From Zonotrichia leucophrys gambelii (lineage: Eukaryota; Chordata; Aves; Passeriformes; Passerellidae), in contig NC_088178.1 in NCBI RefSeq assembly GCF_028769735.1, forward strand, positions 22,456,357-22,520,356: 64,000 bases of DNA. Reading direction: 5' to 3'. Shown piece by piece: positions 34,701-48,102 of this stretch. The first letter of the stretch is position 1. Each line of letters begins with the position of its first letter. The notes under the pieces were generated by a model that saw nothing but the letters and a program-made list of their open reading frames with translations, had not been told where the DNA came from and did not search any database. A program made the position numbers and the translations under genes.

Positions 34701-37700
34701 GCTGGGAGGAAGGATGCAAACTGCTCCCCACTCCTAAATAGCTGAAGGTGTTTGGGGAAGGTGATGTGTCCATCTCACACATGGCACCAAGGTCTCATCC
34801 CATGCAAAACTGTTCTGCTTGCAGGTGGCCTGGGAGCAGCTTCCATGTGTTCCCCCTCCATTTTGAGGGCATCTCCACTGCCTTTCTCCTCATCTGCTGG
34901 ACAAAGAGGCTTTTCAGTAGTGGAGATGCCTTAATTCAACTGGCTGTTTTAACTGAAGGATGTTTCTCTGTGCTTTGGGTGTTTCTTTGTGCCAGAAACT
35001 GTCACAATGTGTGGGAAAGTCCCCTTTCCCTTTTCCTGAAGGACAGGTTTCTTTTCACCTCCCAGCTGCAGGCAGGCTCAGCACACACATTTATTTAGGG
35101 CCAGGGATGTGTGTGTGCTTGTGTTTATTTTATTTTTTTGAAAGTACAATGTTGTGGTGGCTGACAGCTAATCCTAAATTTGGGATACCTGACATGGTAT
35201 TGAGAAAACAAACCTTCCTGCACTTAAAATGAGTGACAGGCCAGGTTTGGCCCCAGCAACCTTCAGAACTGGTTTGACCTTGCAACCAGATCTCCTGGGC
35301 TGACTGACAGCTTTTTACAGCAGCATTAGGGCTGAGCTGACCTTGTTTATCTGGGGATTCACCTGGGAGACAGCAGGCATGCCCAGGGATATTAAGTCTC
35401 CAGCTGAAAATGTTTGCTCAGGTATTAGGGGGAGAGTCAATTTAGGCTGAATGCCTCCTATGTGGCACCAGTCACTGCTCTGAGGGACACTGTGCCCCTG
35501 GCTGATGACAAGTTTAGACTTTCTCTAGAAAGTGGAATCTCCTTTGAGTGGAGCAATTCCACAAAAATTGAGACCAGATAGGACAATTAAAAATCCCTCA
35601 TTATAGGCTTGACTTTATCCAAATATCACATTTTGTGCTCAAGTGTAAAGTCAGCTGCTGCTCTGAGGGACAGCCAGCCATAGAGCCTGTCTGCACCACC
35701 CAGAGCTGTGCCCTTCCCTCTGTTTTTGTCCAACCCAGGGCCTTAGGTGTCCAAGGAGCCTCTCCTGAGGCCCCAATGTCCCCAGGCAGAGAAGGGAGGA
35801 GGGCACAGGAGGAAAAGCTGCCAAGGAGGAGTAGGATGTGGTGGTGTGTCCCACAACTGGAGATGAAGAAGCAAGAAGCTCACTGGGTTATGCAAGTGCC
35901 CCAAATCCTGAATATTAATTTCTCTTCCTGACCCACCCTGCTTGGCCTTCCTCTGCATCAAGGTCTCTAAAGGCAGAGAGCTCACATAAGCAGGAAAGGA
36001 CCTTTGTATCAACCTGGGAAGGATGTCCATGCCAGCTGGTATTCCTGCATGTTGCTTCTGGGAACTGGTGGGGAAACAGCAGCTGAAAGTGCCCTCTGGA
36101 TGTGTGGATCCTCACAGCACAGCACCAGCACTGCTGTTGGTCCCTCCTGAATCATTCCACCCTCATCAATGAGCCCAGCAAAGAGGGGAAGCACTGCAGC
36201 AGTTTGGCCTGGAGGGCTGGAAATGTGGCTGCTGCAGCGTGAAGCCTCCCTGTGCTGGGGGAGCCTGGGATCCTGCTGCTGAGCTATTTATTTAAGAAAA
36301 AAAATATTATCATTTCAGGCGTTGGCAGCATGGGGTGTATCAGCCATTGTATCAAAGATGTGGTTTTAATGCACTTTCCTCCGCTTAAATGCTATTTGCC
36401 TTCTCCTTCAGGCAATTGAATTTAAGAAAACTCTGGTTGCCCAGGTTTTGTTGAACAAATTGGTCCCTGCACACACAATTCCCAGGAGGAGCCAGCTCTG
36501 CAGAAACTCTGGGAGCTGTCACTTCGGTGCATGGCTGGGATGGGCTGAACGGATTACCCAGCTCTGCATAGTCTGCTCTTTTATGTGTCTCAAAGCAGTG
36601 GGAAGCCAGGAATAACCCCTCGGGGTTCCTCTGAGCCTGGCGTTTCTGGAGCCTGGGGTCAGATGACTGTTATTGTAGCCAAAGGTGTTTAACCCCAATT
36701 GATTTTGACAAGCCCTATTAGCCAATCCCACAATTACTTATCGGGTTTGGAGGGGAACGTTGTCGATTTGAGGCTGGATGCTCTAACCTGAGTGCTGCTG
36801 ACAGGCTGCCATAGGTAGCAAAGCTCTTTCTGCAGGAATTGATGGAAAAATCTCCCTGTCAATCTTTGGGGGCCAAATTCTGGCCCTTCCCCAGGGCCCA
36901 GCAGCTCTCAGGGGTATCAGAGTCAGCCCTACAAGTCAACAGGTCGGAATGGGGTGTATGAAGCCTCCTACTGGGCAAAGTACAGAGCATCCCTGGATTG
37001 GGCTTGTTTGTAGCACATCTCACATCCCAGCCCTGGGAAACCATGCAGACACCCCAGGACCTGGTGCAAAGCATGGGAGAGTCTCTGGGAAGCTGCCCAG
37101 AACAGGCTGAGGGGTGTTTGTGCTCCCCTTCAAACTGGCCTGTCCCCCAGCTTGGTCCCAACTTGTGGAGAGGGGAGATGAGGGTGCCTGGTACCTGTGG
37201 CCGTGTGAGCAGGACACTGCTCAGCATCTTTGCGTGCTCAGAGCCAGTGTTTATCCCATGGGATTGGGCTCAGAGCCCCAAAGCCCTGCAGGCTGGAGCT
37301 GCTGCTGGGCAGGCAGAGGAACTGCCTGGAGACTTGTGTCTGTGAGAAATATCAAGTGATGAGTTCCCCGAGGCTCGTATCCCAAAGACGCCTGAGATCA
37401 TTTGGATGTGAATGGGAGTTATGTGCCTGAGTAATCTCACAGGATCTGGGCTTAACAACATCGCTGAATTTCTTTTTTTTTTAATAGGGCAGCAACTGGG
37501 GAAATAAAAGCATGGTCTAAAAAAAAAAAAAAAACCCAAAACATTTAATTAGCCCAATATTTTAACGAAGCACTATTGCCCTGCAGGTCAGGTGTTTGCA
37601 GCCGGCTCGTCACCCATCCCCGGGCACAGAAATGTCACTGTCACCTGTACGAGTGCAGTTCAGCCCAGAAACGCTTTTGGGCAGCAGAGCTTTCCAAGCA

Positions 37701-40700
37701 GCCTCTTGGAAGCCGTGCAAGTTTCACACTCACTTTTGCGTCTCGGTTTCTTGGGGAGAGGAGAGGAGAGTCCCTTCTTAGGGAGAACAAAGAGCCGGCA
37801 TCAGTGCCTGGCCGGGCTGGAGCGAGGCCTGGAGACTGCCCCGAGCTCTCCGGGAGGTTTTGGAACAAACACCTTGTAAAACGCAAATATTTGAATAGCG
37901 ACGTTCTCAGCCAATGTGCCAGGTCGAGGAACAACTGCTTATGGTTTTTGCTGGCTGTTTGAAACTTAAAGGGTGAATGTAAGGACTTTCCAGAGACAAA
38001 AGCAGTGAATACACCATTTACATCCTCATCCTGCAGTTAGTGAGCAGGATTATAAACCATTTATTTAACAAAGGGACCCTAGTTAATCAGCAGTCTATTT
38101 ATTGTTTCTTCATAATTTGGCAGTAATTCATAACTGTGTCTTGTTTTTCATTATGGGCACAATTGCACTAAGTGTGCTTGCTCCCCATGTACCATCTCTG
38201 AATTTTATTTTCCCTTTGGAAATTGCTCATATTCTTAAATAAAGGATCATATTAAAATGGAAAATATTTATTTCAGATGATGGCTTTCAAAAGAACCATT
38301 TCCTTGCCCTGTTTTGGATTATTAAATAATTTTCTATGTTTTATTGCAGGTTTTTTTAGCTCAGCCTTTGGAAACCTGGGCGACAGAAGAGGTGGCTGTA
38401 GGTGTTGGAAAGCACTTGGGGTCAGCTTTGCTCATGGATGTCCTGTGTAACTGGGTAAAGTCACTGAATGCCTGAAGGTAAAGAGGATATTTATGCTGAT
38501 TTTAGTGCTATTATCAGTTATTTGGCAATGTGTCTCTGGTCTCTCTGCCTGCCTGTGTGGTGTGAAGGAAAGCTGAGGTTGCTGTGCTCCTCCCAGCCTC
38601 ACCAGCCTGCTCTTGGCTCTGGTGGTGTCCAAGCCTGACTGAAGGGACTCTAGAGTGGAATTTGGAGATCCCATGCCCCAGGCTGCGTGGCTGGGGTTGT
38701 GGTTTTCACCTGGAGATCCTGAACCACCGAGGTGCTTTCACCCCTTCTCAGGCACAGAAGTCATTCCTCCTTCTCCAGCTGCTTGTGTGACCTCAGGACT
38801 CCTGGTTTGTGTGAGGAGAATGGGGCTCTTTGCCTGCCCCCAGTGCCAGGCAGGGAGCTGAGGCAGCAGCATGGCCAGGGAGCCATCCCTGGGCTACTCA
38901 GTGCCAGCACAAATCAGGCCACAGAGACCTGCAAAACCTTGAACTCAGTAATGTCTCTTCTCCCACCCACTGCAATATTCAGGGCAATGATGATATCAAT
39001 GAGAACTCTTGCTGGTGGCTGGGACAGAAACAAATTACTTTCCCACTAGGAAAAGGTCATCTGTGAAATTTCATGGACAGTTCCCCCCACTCGTTAAACA
39101 CCCCCTTCCCTTGGCTTTTTTTTTTCTTTTTTAAAAATTTTATTATTATTATTTTTTTGGTGTGTAATTGCGTGTCAGACCAAGTGCACTCAGAATGTGA
39201 GCAGGGTCTGATACAAGGAGGGTGAAATGAGATAATCCATGTTTTCATCATCCATAGGCCTCTCTTTTCACGGGCCGTGGGCCGTACTTTATTAGGCTGA
39301 GCAGCTCTGGGCCTGCAAGAAAGAGGAGCCCTTTCTCATCCCGATGAGAATAGTGCAGTGAATGGATTCCAAGTGTTTACTCAGCATTTGTCTCGTGGTT
39401 TATCAAAGGAATGAGGAGGAGGTGCCGACAGACCTTTTGTCCTGCTGATGTGTTATGACAATGTTCCATGAATATGCAGAATGGCAGAAGGGATTAGAGC
39501 CAGTACAATTCCCCTCCGGCGCTTTTTTTTTCTTTTTCTGCCTTTTTTTTTTTTTTTTTTTTTTGCCTGGGATGTTCAGGGGTTTAAGTGTGACCTGCTC
39601 ACAGTCAGGGCACTAAACATCAGATTTTCCTGCAGATAGGGGTGTAAAAATCCCACACTTGTCCAAAGCTGTTAGCATCTGGCTTGAAGGTTGGGCTGCC
39701 TTAGTCACTCGCTGCTCTTTATGAAATTTTGGCTGGCAGGAACTGCCTGGCTGAAAGCTTTGTGTTTTGGGAGACATGGAGATATTGGGGCATAATTAAA
39801 ACTTGAGTCAATCAGTGACACGTGAAGCCCAGGGCCAGTGGGGCTGTGACTGCTGCTCTCTGCCCTGCTGCTGTTAGTGCAGGCTGGCAGTGGCACCTTG
39901 CTGTGCTTTCCTGGTGCTTCCCAGAGTCCTGGCCCAGGATTTTGGGTGTGATTCACCCAACAGTGCTGACACCAGGCATCTTCATGTGCTGTTTAAATGG
40001 GCAGGTTAGTGAGATAACCCTTGTACACACCTCTGAGGTCATGAAATTATCTCTGTGCTCAATATGGGGTACAGGGGGAAGGTGGGAGCAGACATGTTGT
40101 TGCACAGGTGTAAATCCAGCCTTTGGTGCTACTGACTCCTCATCTCAAAGTAAATGAGCCATGGCCAGCAGCTATCTGCTGGTAGAGTTCTTTTTTAGGT
40201 GCAATTATGCAAAGATGTCCCATAGAAGAAATGACTCTCCATTGGTTTCCTGCATCCCAAGAGTCCTTTCTGCCCTGCTGCTTAAATGCTCTGCTGGGGA
40301 GTTCCCTAGATACTTAAGGGGAATGATGACTTTGTGTCCATGTTGGGCCTTATCCTGGGAGGAAGGGTGTTGGACATGCTCAGCACTGGTCTGATTCTTC
40401 TTGTTGAAGCCAACAGACCAAAGCACTGCTGAGAGCTGTTAAACACACCTGAAATCTCCTCCAGCCCAACCAGAAGGTTTAAACTAGCCTGTCCCACCCT
40501 TGCCACATACATGTAAACTGATTGTTCTGGCCCTTCTGGTGCCCTTCTGGTCCTGCCTTTCTGTTTGGGATTTTGGTTGCTCTGTGGAGTGTCTGGGAGA
40601 CTTTTGGTCTGAATCAGAAGAGAGGTGGGATGCAGTCTGCTCTCTCCCATTGAGCCCATGGGAATCACCCTGCCTGTGATGAGATCTGCTGTGGGGACAT

Positions 40701-40738
40701 CCAGTGAAGGCCACTGGGGAGAAATTGGTATCATATCC
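31795..40738. other. Intergenic sequence with candidate regulatory blocks
   Basis: No gene was recognised. There are T-rich tracts (32641-32693, 39543-39564) and an A tract (37519-37534). Two blocks (about 36.27-36.77 kb and 37.57-38.35 kb) stand out by homeodomain-like ATTA sites and retained CpGs and are described in the findings. The remainder is ordinary. Confidence 0.65.
39543..39564. repeat. Poly(T) tract, 22 T
   Basis: An uninterrupted homopolymer with no recognised element beside it. Confidence 0.9.
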
Positions 40739-42104
40739 TCCTTTAAGGCCACTCCACAAATGACCAAAATCTAAGATTCTGTGCAATGACTTCAAAGTGC
40801 ATGATGGTAAAGTGGCACAGGAGAAGAGTCTCCAGCCAGGACAGACTGGTGTTCATCCCATCATTTCCTACTGAGAAGGGAGAAAGGGATGATTCAGACT
40901 CAGATCCGACTGGATGGGATATTAAAGGGATATTTGAGCAGTGATGCTCTGAAGGTGGCCAAGGACACCAGGCTGCTCTTGGAGTGTGTGTTGTGCAGGG
41001 CTGAGGTCTGGATCCTGCACAGAGCATCCCATGGCAGGCTTTACCTGTGGCTGCTGTTGCCACTGTTTTTTGCCCTGGAATGGGTAAGAATGGGGGAGTT
41101 TCTTCACAAGCACCAACCTGAACAAGGCCTGTGAGACCCTCTGGAGCATTGAGTTTCTGTTTGCAGAATGAGGCATTTGCTGAGCAGGGGGCTGGCAAGT
41201 TTGTAATTTGAGTGTGTGTTGGGGAGAAAGGCGAAGAGGCAGAGCCTCCTTGCAAGTCCTGGCACTGGCTGTGCAGAGACACCTGCTGCTGCTGTGGCAC
41301 GTTTGTCCTCCCTGCTGCAGTCCCTCTCCACCCATTGGGAACACAAGCAATAATTAGGTTAATGGATTTGGATGCAGTGATCCCAAGCCCAGCTCTTGGC
41401 TGGTGGCTCCATGGCAGCAGCTGGTAGTGGCTCCTGCTGGTGGAGGGTGTGAGCTCTGGTTTGCTCACTGGGGAGGCTCTTGTTTGGTCTGTGAGGAAAA
41501 AGTGAGTTCCCCTCTCCAGAGGCCAAGGGCCATTGTCCAGCCAGAGCTGACATCCCATCTGTGGGGTCTGCTCAGCTCTGGGATGTTCCATGATTCACCT
41601 GATGATGGGGGACCTGAGCTGCCTCAAGTTTAGCTCTTAGGCCAGCCAGATTCTGGAGACTGGACTAAAATAAAAGAGAGCTTTTTACCCCATCTGCTGG
41701 CTCTTGCCACTGTCAGCAACAGTCTTCCTTTGGCCTTTGGGGTGTGCACAAAAGACCACAGTTTTCAGGTTATCCTTTACAATCTAGACTCCTCAGTTGT
41801 GTAAGGAATAAAGAAACCAAAACAGTTAAATGGGGCAAATCCTTTCCACTCTGAGAATTCTGTGATGAAAACACGAGGGTTGGCAGCCCTGGGAAGAAGG
41901 CCAACCTTGGTTTCATGGGACATTCACAGCACAGACACCCCACTGCTGAAGCAGCCTGTATCACCTCTCTGCCTTCTCACCAGGAAATGATGTGATGAAC
42001 ACCAGTCTCTCATGACCGGAGACTTTTCCTGTACCACTTTTCCATGCACTTTGAAGTCATTGCAGAGTCTTAGATTTTGGTCATTTGTGGAGTGGCCTTA
42101 AAGG
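40739..42104. repeat. Inverted repeat pair with about 130-140 bp arms and a 1.1-kb spacer
   Basis: The reverse complement of about 40739-40868 aligns with about 41967-42104 at an estimated 85% identity. Shared stretches include GGAAATGATG, GATGAACACCAGTCT, TGCACTTTGAAGTCATTGCA and TCTTAGATTTTGGTCATTTG. Outside these limits the arms do not match. The family was not recognised. A 282-codon minus-strand reading frame spans the left arm and spacer but has the Pro/Ser/Thr-rich composition of a chance ORF. Confidence 0.8.
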
Positions 42105-44248
42105 CAGATAAGGCTGTCACAACCTCAGCCAGCTTCTCCACCAACACAGACACGTGGTGATCTCTTCCCATTTGGGACCAAAGGGCTGGGCAGTGAACAG
42201 GTGTGAAGATCTTTGTTCTTATTCCCAGATCACCATCCCATGGCTTCTCTTCTGTGTCCTGCTCCATCCCCACCATCTCATGAGACCCTGTTTGCTGCAC
42301 AGCCTCCATTCACCTGGTCCCAGCAGTTTATGGGGGGCCCTGTCCCTGCTGAGTTTAGTGTTCCCCCTGCACCACCAGCAGGGGCTTCCCAGAGGTGCCT
42401 GGCTGGGCTGGGGGGATTAAGGAGTCTTTGTTTCAAAAACATTTTCAAGTGGTGAGAAGAAAAACAACCTGCAGGTTGGGCTGCAGGCAGATCAGGCTGA
42501 AGGTGCAAGACAGAAGGGAAATGTTTCCTGACAGAGGTGTGCTCCTGGCCTGAGGGGAGGGAAGAGGCAGTTATGGTTGGAGTCTGTGAGATCACTGCTG
42601 GCCGGAGCACTAAACAGAGGAAAAAGAGAGCAGATAGTGAGCCAGCAAAGTGGGATTTTAACCATCTGCCCAGGTTTGCAGCTAATTGGTCTGGTAGTTA
42701 TAAGGAGTAGCAAATCAACGGGGAAAAGGGAAAGTTTTGCACTGAAGTCCTTGCCTGGGAGCTCTGGTGTGCAGCATCTGGGGCGTTGGATCCTTGATTT
42801 CATTGACAAACCTGAGCCTCAGCAGGCTTGGGGAGCTGGCTGGGCGCAGAGTTTGGGCAGCAGGAAAGCCAGGAAGCACTGGGAAGAGGCAGAACTTCCC
42901 AGTGTGGGGAAGATTTGGGATAATGCATGGGATGAGGAGGAGGGAAACAGAGTGGCAATGCACAAAACACTCCTGCTGAGTCCCCCAGTCCAGGCTGAGT
43001 TTCCCTGCCAGTCTCTGTCCATTCTTGTGATCCTCAGATGGATTTGTGCACTGTTTGAAACTGTAGGCTGGCAGGGCAGGTTCACCAGGAGAGTTTTTTT
43101 TACAAACACTGTAGTTGTATCACAACACTGAAGCCCCTTTGGGTTTCTATAGAATTTAATATTCCTTCATGAAGCCAAATAATTAAATATTATTTACTAA
43201 CCCCATGCATGGCCCACACTTTGCTCTTCTCAGTGTCTTGAAGCCAGCAGGCAGGACAGCTGAGAAGCCAGGGAGAAGGGAGCAGCTCAGCCTGGCCCTT
43301 GTGTGTGGTCTTCCCTAAAGCTGGGTTCTGGCCATGAGGTATGGACCTGGGGCAGAAATTTAAGGAGTATTTTGTTCCAGAAAGAGGGAAAATGAAATAC
43401 TTATTCACCCTAAATATTGAGGCTTGTCTTGAGCAAAAAAAGCAACAAAGTTTATAGAAGTGAAATCGCCAAAACTCCATACCAAAATTTGTCCCCCAAG
43501 AGTTTCAACAGTTGAAGTCCCTTGTAATCTTTTCTCTTTTCTTTCAAATTTAAACAAAATGTGCTTCTTTTAGGAACATTATATTTTACAAAAAGTAACA
43601 AAAAAAAAAAAAAGGATTTTTTTTCTCCTTCCATCCCCTTTTTTTTCTATAGGAATAAAAGTAAACCTAGAAATATTACATCAGAATGATCTTGGAAGAA
43701 AATCTGGACTGGTTATAATGGGAAAAACCCCAAACTTGCCCAAAAAGGTGCAGAATACTTAAAAAGTTTTTTTATCTAGAACTTTTCCCTGTTGTTCCAC
43801 AGTTTTGATACATGCTTTTACCTATACTTCTTGGGAAGAATTTATTTTGTCTGGACCTTACTGTGCAGTTGCCTACAAATACATAAGTGACTCAAAGAGT
43901 TAGTTCTCAGGAAGACTTTATTTGCTTTGGTTATCAGTTTCCTGCATCTTGAAGACATGGGATAGCTCAGGAAGGGTGTTTATTTTGTGGCTCCTTTGAC
44001 CCCAGCCACAGCCTGGTGTCCTGGGCTGGTTTTTGGGTGGCTGCTGGTCCTGAGCATCTTGGTGGCCCCACTCCTGGACATGTGCTGGGCTCACAAGCCA
44101 CACAGTGAACCCTCCAGGTCTGCTGTTTGCTTTCCTCCTGCCTGAGAGTGGCACCCCATGAGGGAAATGGCCCAGGAGGAGAGGATTTCTCACACACTCC
44201 AGAGCTGTCATCACCCCATGCAAATGTGCTGAGCTCTTACATGGTTCT

Positions 44249-44520
44249 CCTCGGTGCTGCCTAGAAATAGAACAAAAGGCAATGAGCAGGAAATGATGCA
44301 CAGGGAATTCCACCTGAAAATGAGGAAGAACTTTGCTGTGTGAGTGACTGGGCACCAGAACAGGTTGTCCAGAGAGGGTGTGGAGTCTCCCTCTCTGGAG
44401 ATATTCAGGAACTGCCTGGATGTGATCCTGTGCTCTGGGATGATTGTGCCTGGGCAGGGAGCTGGGCCCAGATGACCACAGTGCTCCCTTCCAGCCTGAC
44501 CCATTCCATGATTCCATGAC
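44249..44520 (+). mobile_element. CR1 LINE, 5'-truncated 3' end
   Basis: In order it shows AGAACAAAAGGCAATGAGCA, AATTCCACCTGAAAATGAGG, AGAACTTTGCTGTG, GGAACAGG-like CAGAACAGGTTGTCCAGAGA, GTGGAGTCTCCCTCTCTGGA, GATATTCAGGAACTGCCTGG and a terminal CCATGATTCCATGA. This is the 3' end pattern of a CR1 subfamily different from the 13.6 kb copy. Confidence 0.9.
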
Positions 44521-46017
44521 TGGGCAATGTGATTCACCTGCTGGCGGCAAAGCCTTCCCACTGGAGTACCTGTGGGGGAGGCTGTCTCAAGGTTCTCCAT
44601 CTGGGAATTTGGAGCCTGGGTGGATTCAGACATGGATACCCAGGGGGTGGGAATGGGCTCCAGTGTGATGTCAGGGCAGTGCTGCTCCTCCAGCTGGCAG
44701 CCAGGGAAGTACCTGAACATTTGGTTGTTGGTAAGTGATGGGGTAATTCAGGGCCATCCAAAGAGCACCATCAGCATGTTCTGTGTCATTGAAGCATCCC
44801 CTAGGGGCCACTGCAGCCTCTGAGGCTGGAGGGTGCCTTACATTGTTCACTGTGGAATTTCTAGGGAGAGAAAGCAGAGAAGTCATTGCTATCAGGGCTC
44901 CCACTCCCTCTTTTTCCCTGCACATCCCAGGGGGACTGAGAAACAGATGCCTGGTTCACAGGTAATTGGAGGGCTCTGGAAACAGGGATGATCCAAATGC
45001 ATGTGTCTTGTGCAGACATTGAGGCAACAGTTTTACTCAGGACAAGACAAAGCCACTGGTCTCTCAACATGGCTAGCTAAAGATCATAAATCTTTCACCC
45101 AGGTACTCCCATACTGCCTGTGCTTTAGCAGAGGATTGTTTTGATTTGGGGAAAAAACCACACATTTTTCTAACCCATGTGATTGCCAAATGTAGCTTGG
45201 ATATGTGGCCTGGGTACCACAGATGCAATTCATGCATGGGGGGCTTGAAACAGAATCTGGCTGAGGGTGCACAGCCCCATTCCTCTGCAGTGAAACAAGT
45301 TCACCTGTGCTATAAAGTGATTTGTGTGTACAACATTTCTAGAGGAGGCTGCAGCTCCAGTGCAAAACAATTCAGGAGCTGGAGGTTGAAATCTCTCTGT
45401 GTACTCAGGATGAACTGATGCAAAAGGCAGCAGATGCTGGCAAAACTTACACTTGCTTAGAAAAGGTGATTTATTCCCTTATCATCACCTCATTTTAAAG
45501 AGAGGTCCAGATCACATTTGTTTGGTAGCCACTTTCATTATTGTCTTTCACTTTTTAATAATTGATCTGGGCCAAAGAGCACCCTGAGTGAGAAAACATA
45601 TGTGAGAATCAAAGTCTGTGTGTTCTGGCCTTCCTTATTCCATGGTAAAACACAGCTTCCTGCCTGTGTGCTCCTGCCCACCCCTGTCCTGCTGTTTTAT
45701 CAGTCTGTCAAAGCTATTTTGACATCTGGGTCTTAACACAGTGACGTTGAGAGCAGTTTGAATGGTCCCATCAGCTTTAAAGTAACTACTCACCAGCTGG
45801 AGTCTGAGCCAGCCCATGGCCAGGGCTTCTCCCTCTGTGTGTAAAATGACATGAGATCAGGGCCTGGGACTGTAAACACTCACAGCAGCTGGGTCTTCAC
45901 AGCCCATTGTCCATGAGATGTTTTTCCTCTGCAAGATCTGATCTCAGGTGCAGGCAGCTCCAGATCCAACCTTACGGGTGGGTTTTCTTTTTCAACTAAT
46001 TTTCAGTTGTTAGGAAT

Positions 46018-46093
46018 AAAAGCAAAACAAACCAAACACCAAAACAAACAAAAAAACCCCACAAAAACAAACAAAAACCCCCAAACAAACAAG
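46018..46093. repeat. CAAA/CCAAA low-complexity run
   Basis: Dense CAAAACAAAC and AAACCCC-type units over about 75 bp. It is simple sequence. Confidence 0.85.
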
Positions 46094-48095
46094 TGGGAGA
46101 TAGTGAGGATAAATAAGGGCTGTTTGATATGATTGAGAAAAGCTGCTCTTCTTTTGCACTCCATAACCCTTTTCCCTCCCAAACCCATTCTTGCCTGATC
46201 AGAATACATTAAAATCCTTGCATCAACATGAAAATCTCACCAGCTAATGTTGGCAAAGCTGAAGGTTTCCATCTCCCACAGTTAGGTAACTTTCTTTGTG
46301 CAGCCTGGAGTGATCTTTAGTGACTCCCTTGTTGGATATCTGTCCTGCTCCCCTCTCCAATGAGTGGAAAAGTCAGATCCTCTGGCTGAAATGAACCACC
46401 TCCATTCAGGTACTTGCTTGATTTAAATGTGTGCTTCAGGAGAAATATGAATTTTCCATTCTTTTTCCCTTGGCTCTCACAAGATGAATGAATGGACCCA
46501 GCTGCGTCTTTATTTGCTTTCCTCCCTGAAGATCTGTGTCTGGAGAAAGGCACCCTTCACCCTTTTCCACCTGCTCTCTCTCCTCCAGCCAGCACCAATA
46601 TTCCTGTTTATCTTCATTTGGCAGAGTGGAAGCTGAGGCAGTTAGCTGAAACAGCACTGGTCCCTGTCAGATCAGGACTGGACCCACCATTCCCTGCCTG
46701 AGCCCTGGAGAGTGGAAGAAGAACCACAAATATGTGCAGGAAAAAAAAAGCACAAACAAAACCACATGCAGGCACAAGAAGGGAAATGAACAATGGTGGG
46801 AGATAACCTGGATGGTGAATTTAAAACCACTAGCAAATACTCTTCTCCAAAAGGTTGGATGGCTTTTTAGCTCAAAAAAGGAAGGTAGGAGGGTGATAGG
46901 ACCTGGTCAAGCTCACCTGCTTGCCTCTGCGGAAAAAGCCTTTCATTGTGCTCTGCTCTTGGAAATACTTTCACACAAGTTGCAAAGTTGAAAACTTCAA
47001 GTTTCACTCCCAGCAGGACATATGAAGGGATCTGCCACTGCATTCTTGGTACTTTTCATCTGTGTCCCTAGGACATGGACACATGGCCATGCCTAAGGCT
47101 GGGAGCTGGTTATAAAAGTTCCCCCTGGCTTCTCCAGCCCACCCTTAATCAGTGGCTTCCCTGCCTGCTCTGGGCCAGGGGCTCCTTGGGCAGGCATTTG
47201 GCTCGGAGGTGACTCTCAGGAGCAGTGGGTGAGCACAGTGAGGAAGCTCACAGGTTTTTGGTGCAGCTCAAGCAACCAGCAGCCCCTCAGCCCTGGCAGC
47301 GGCACATGCCGAGGATGAAAGGCTGCGGTTCTGCCCAGCCAACTCACCCTGGAGAACTGAAGAGGTTTTCCTGAAACCCAGTAGGTTCCAGAATTCCAGT
47401 AGGGAATTCTGAAACTGGTGTCTTCCTACAGCTTCACACTGTGCAGTGATAAAGATATCCTTATTTTCCCTGTCCGTCTCCAAAGTGCTGCCCTGTCCCT
47501 CATCCTTTGCCCACACTCTGGGCAGCTCTGAGCTCTGCGGACCATTTCCCTTTCTCCTGGGGAAAAGAAAAAAATATTTTCCCAGTATTTCTTACCTCGG
47601 AGGTCTCACCAAGATGCAAAATAACTAAACCGACGGGTTTAGTTTCGAAGACAGTCGCTGGCTCTTGCCGGCGCTGAGTTGGGGCCACCTCTGAGCGCTT
47701 TTCACGGGAGAAAAAGACAACGAAATCCAAGCGCAGGAGGGGTTGCGGAGGGAGGTTACCTGCTCCACTGCTGGGGGCTGGCAGCGGCACCAAAGTCGCC
47801 CCGGGCTGGCCGTCGGCACTCGTGTTTTTTTTGGTTTTTCTCCTGGGAGGAAGCAGCAGTTCCGAGCACAGCGAAGCGCCGCGGAGAAGGGCCGGGACGA
47901 GAGGCGGCGGCAGCGTTGGCCCCGGGACCCCCGGGGGAGGGACCGCTGGGGGCATGGCCATGGAAGGAACCCCAGGAGAGGCTGGGGGATTTAGTCCTGG
48001 GATTTGGGACCCCTCCCCGGGGGCCTCCTCCTCCCGCCGGGGCAGAGGGGCCGGGCGGGCCGGCACCGCACGCCCCTCAGGGGGGGCGACAGCCC

Positions 48096-48102
48096 TATAT
48101 AT
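48096..48102 (+). promoter_or_regulatory. FOXE3: TATA-like box upstream of FOXE3
   Basis: TATATAT in an otherwise GC-rich stretch, 160 bp before the chosen ATG. If used, transcription would begin near 48,125-48,130, giving a short 5' UTR that contains the C-rich tract at 48152-48198. Confidence 0.5.

Larger units (their letters stand above)
42105..47600. other. Intergenic sequence before FOXE3
   Basis: Contains a CR1 fragment (44249-44520), a CAAA-rich low-complexity run (46018-46093) and T/A tracts near 43.60 kb. No gene was recognised. Confidence 0.7.

Noticed and set aside
40743..41591. 282-codon minus-strand ORF
   Set aside because: Pro/Ser/Thr/Cys-rich with no domain, overlapping one arm of an inverted repeat. 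No splice or transcript signals.
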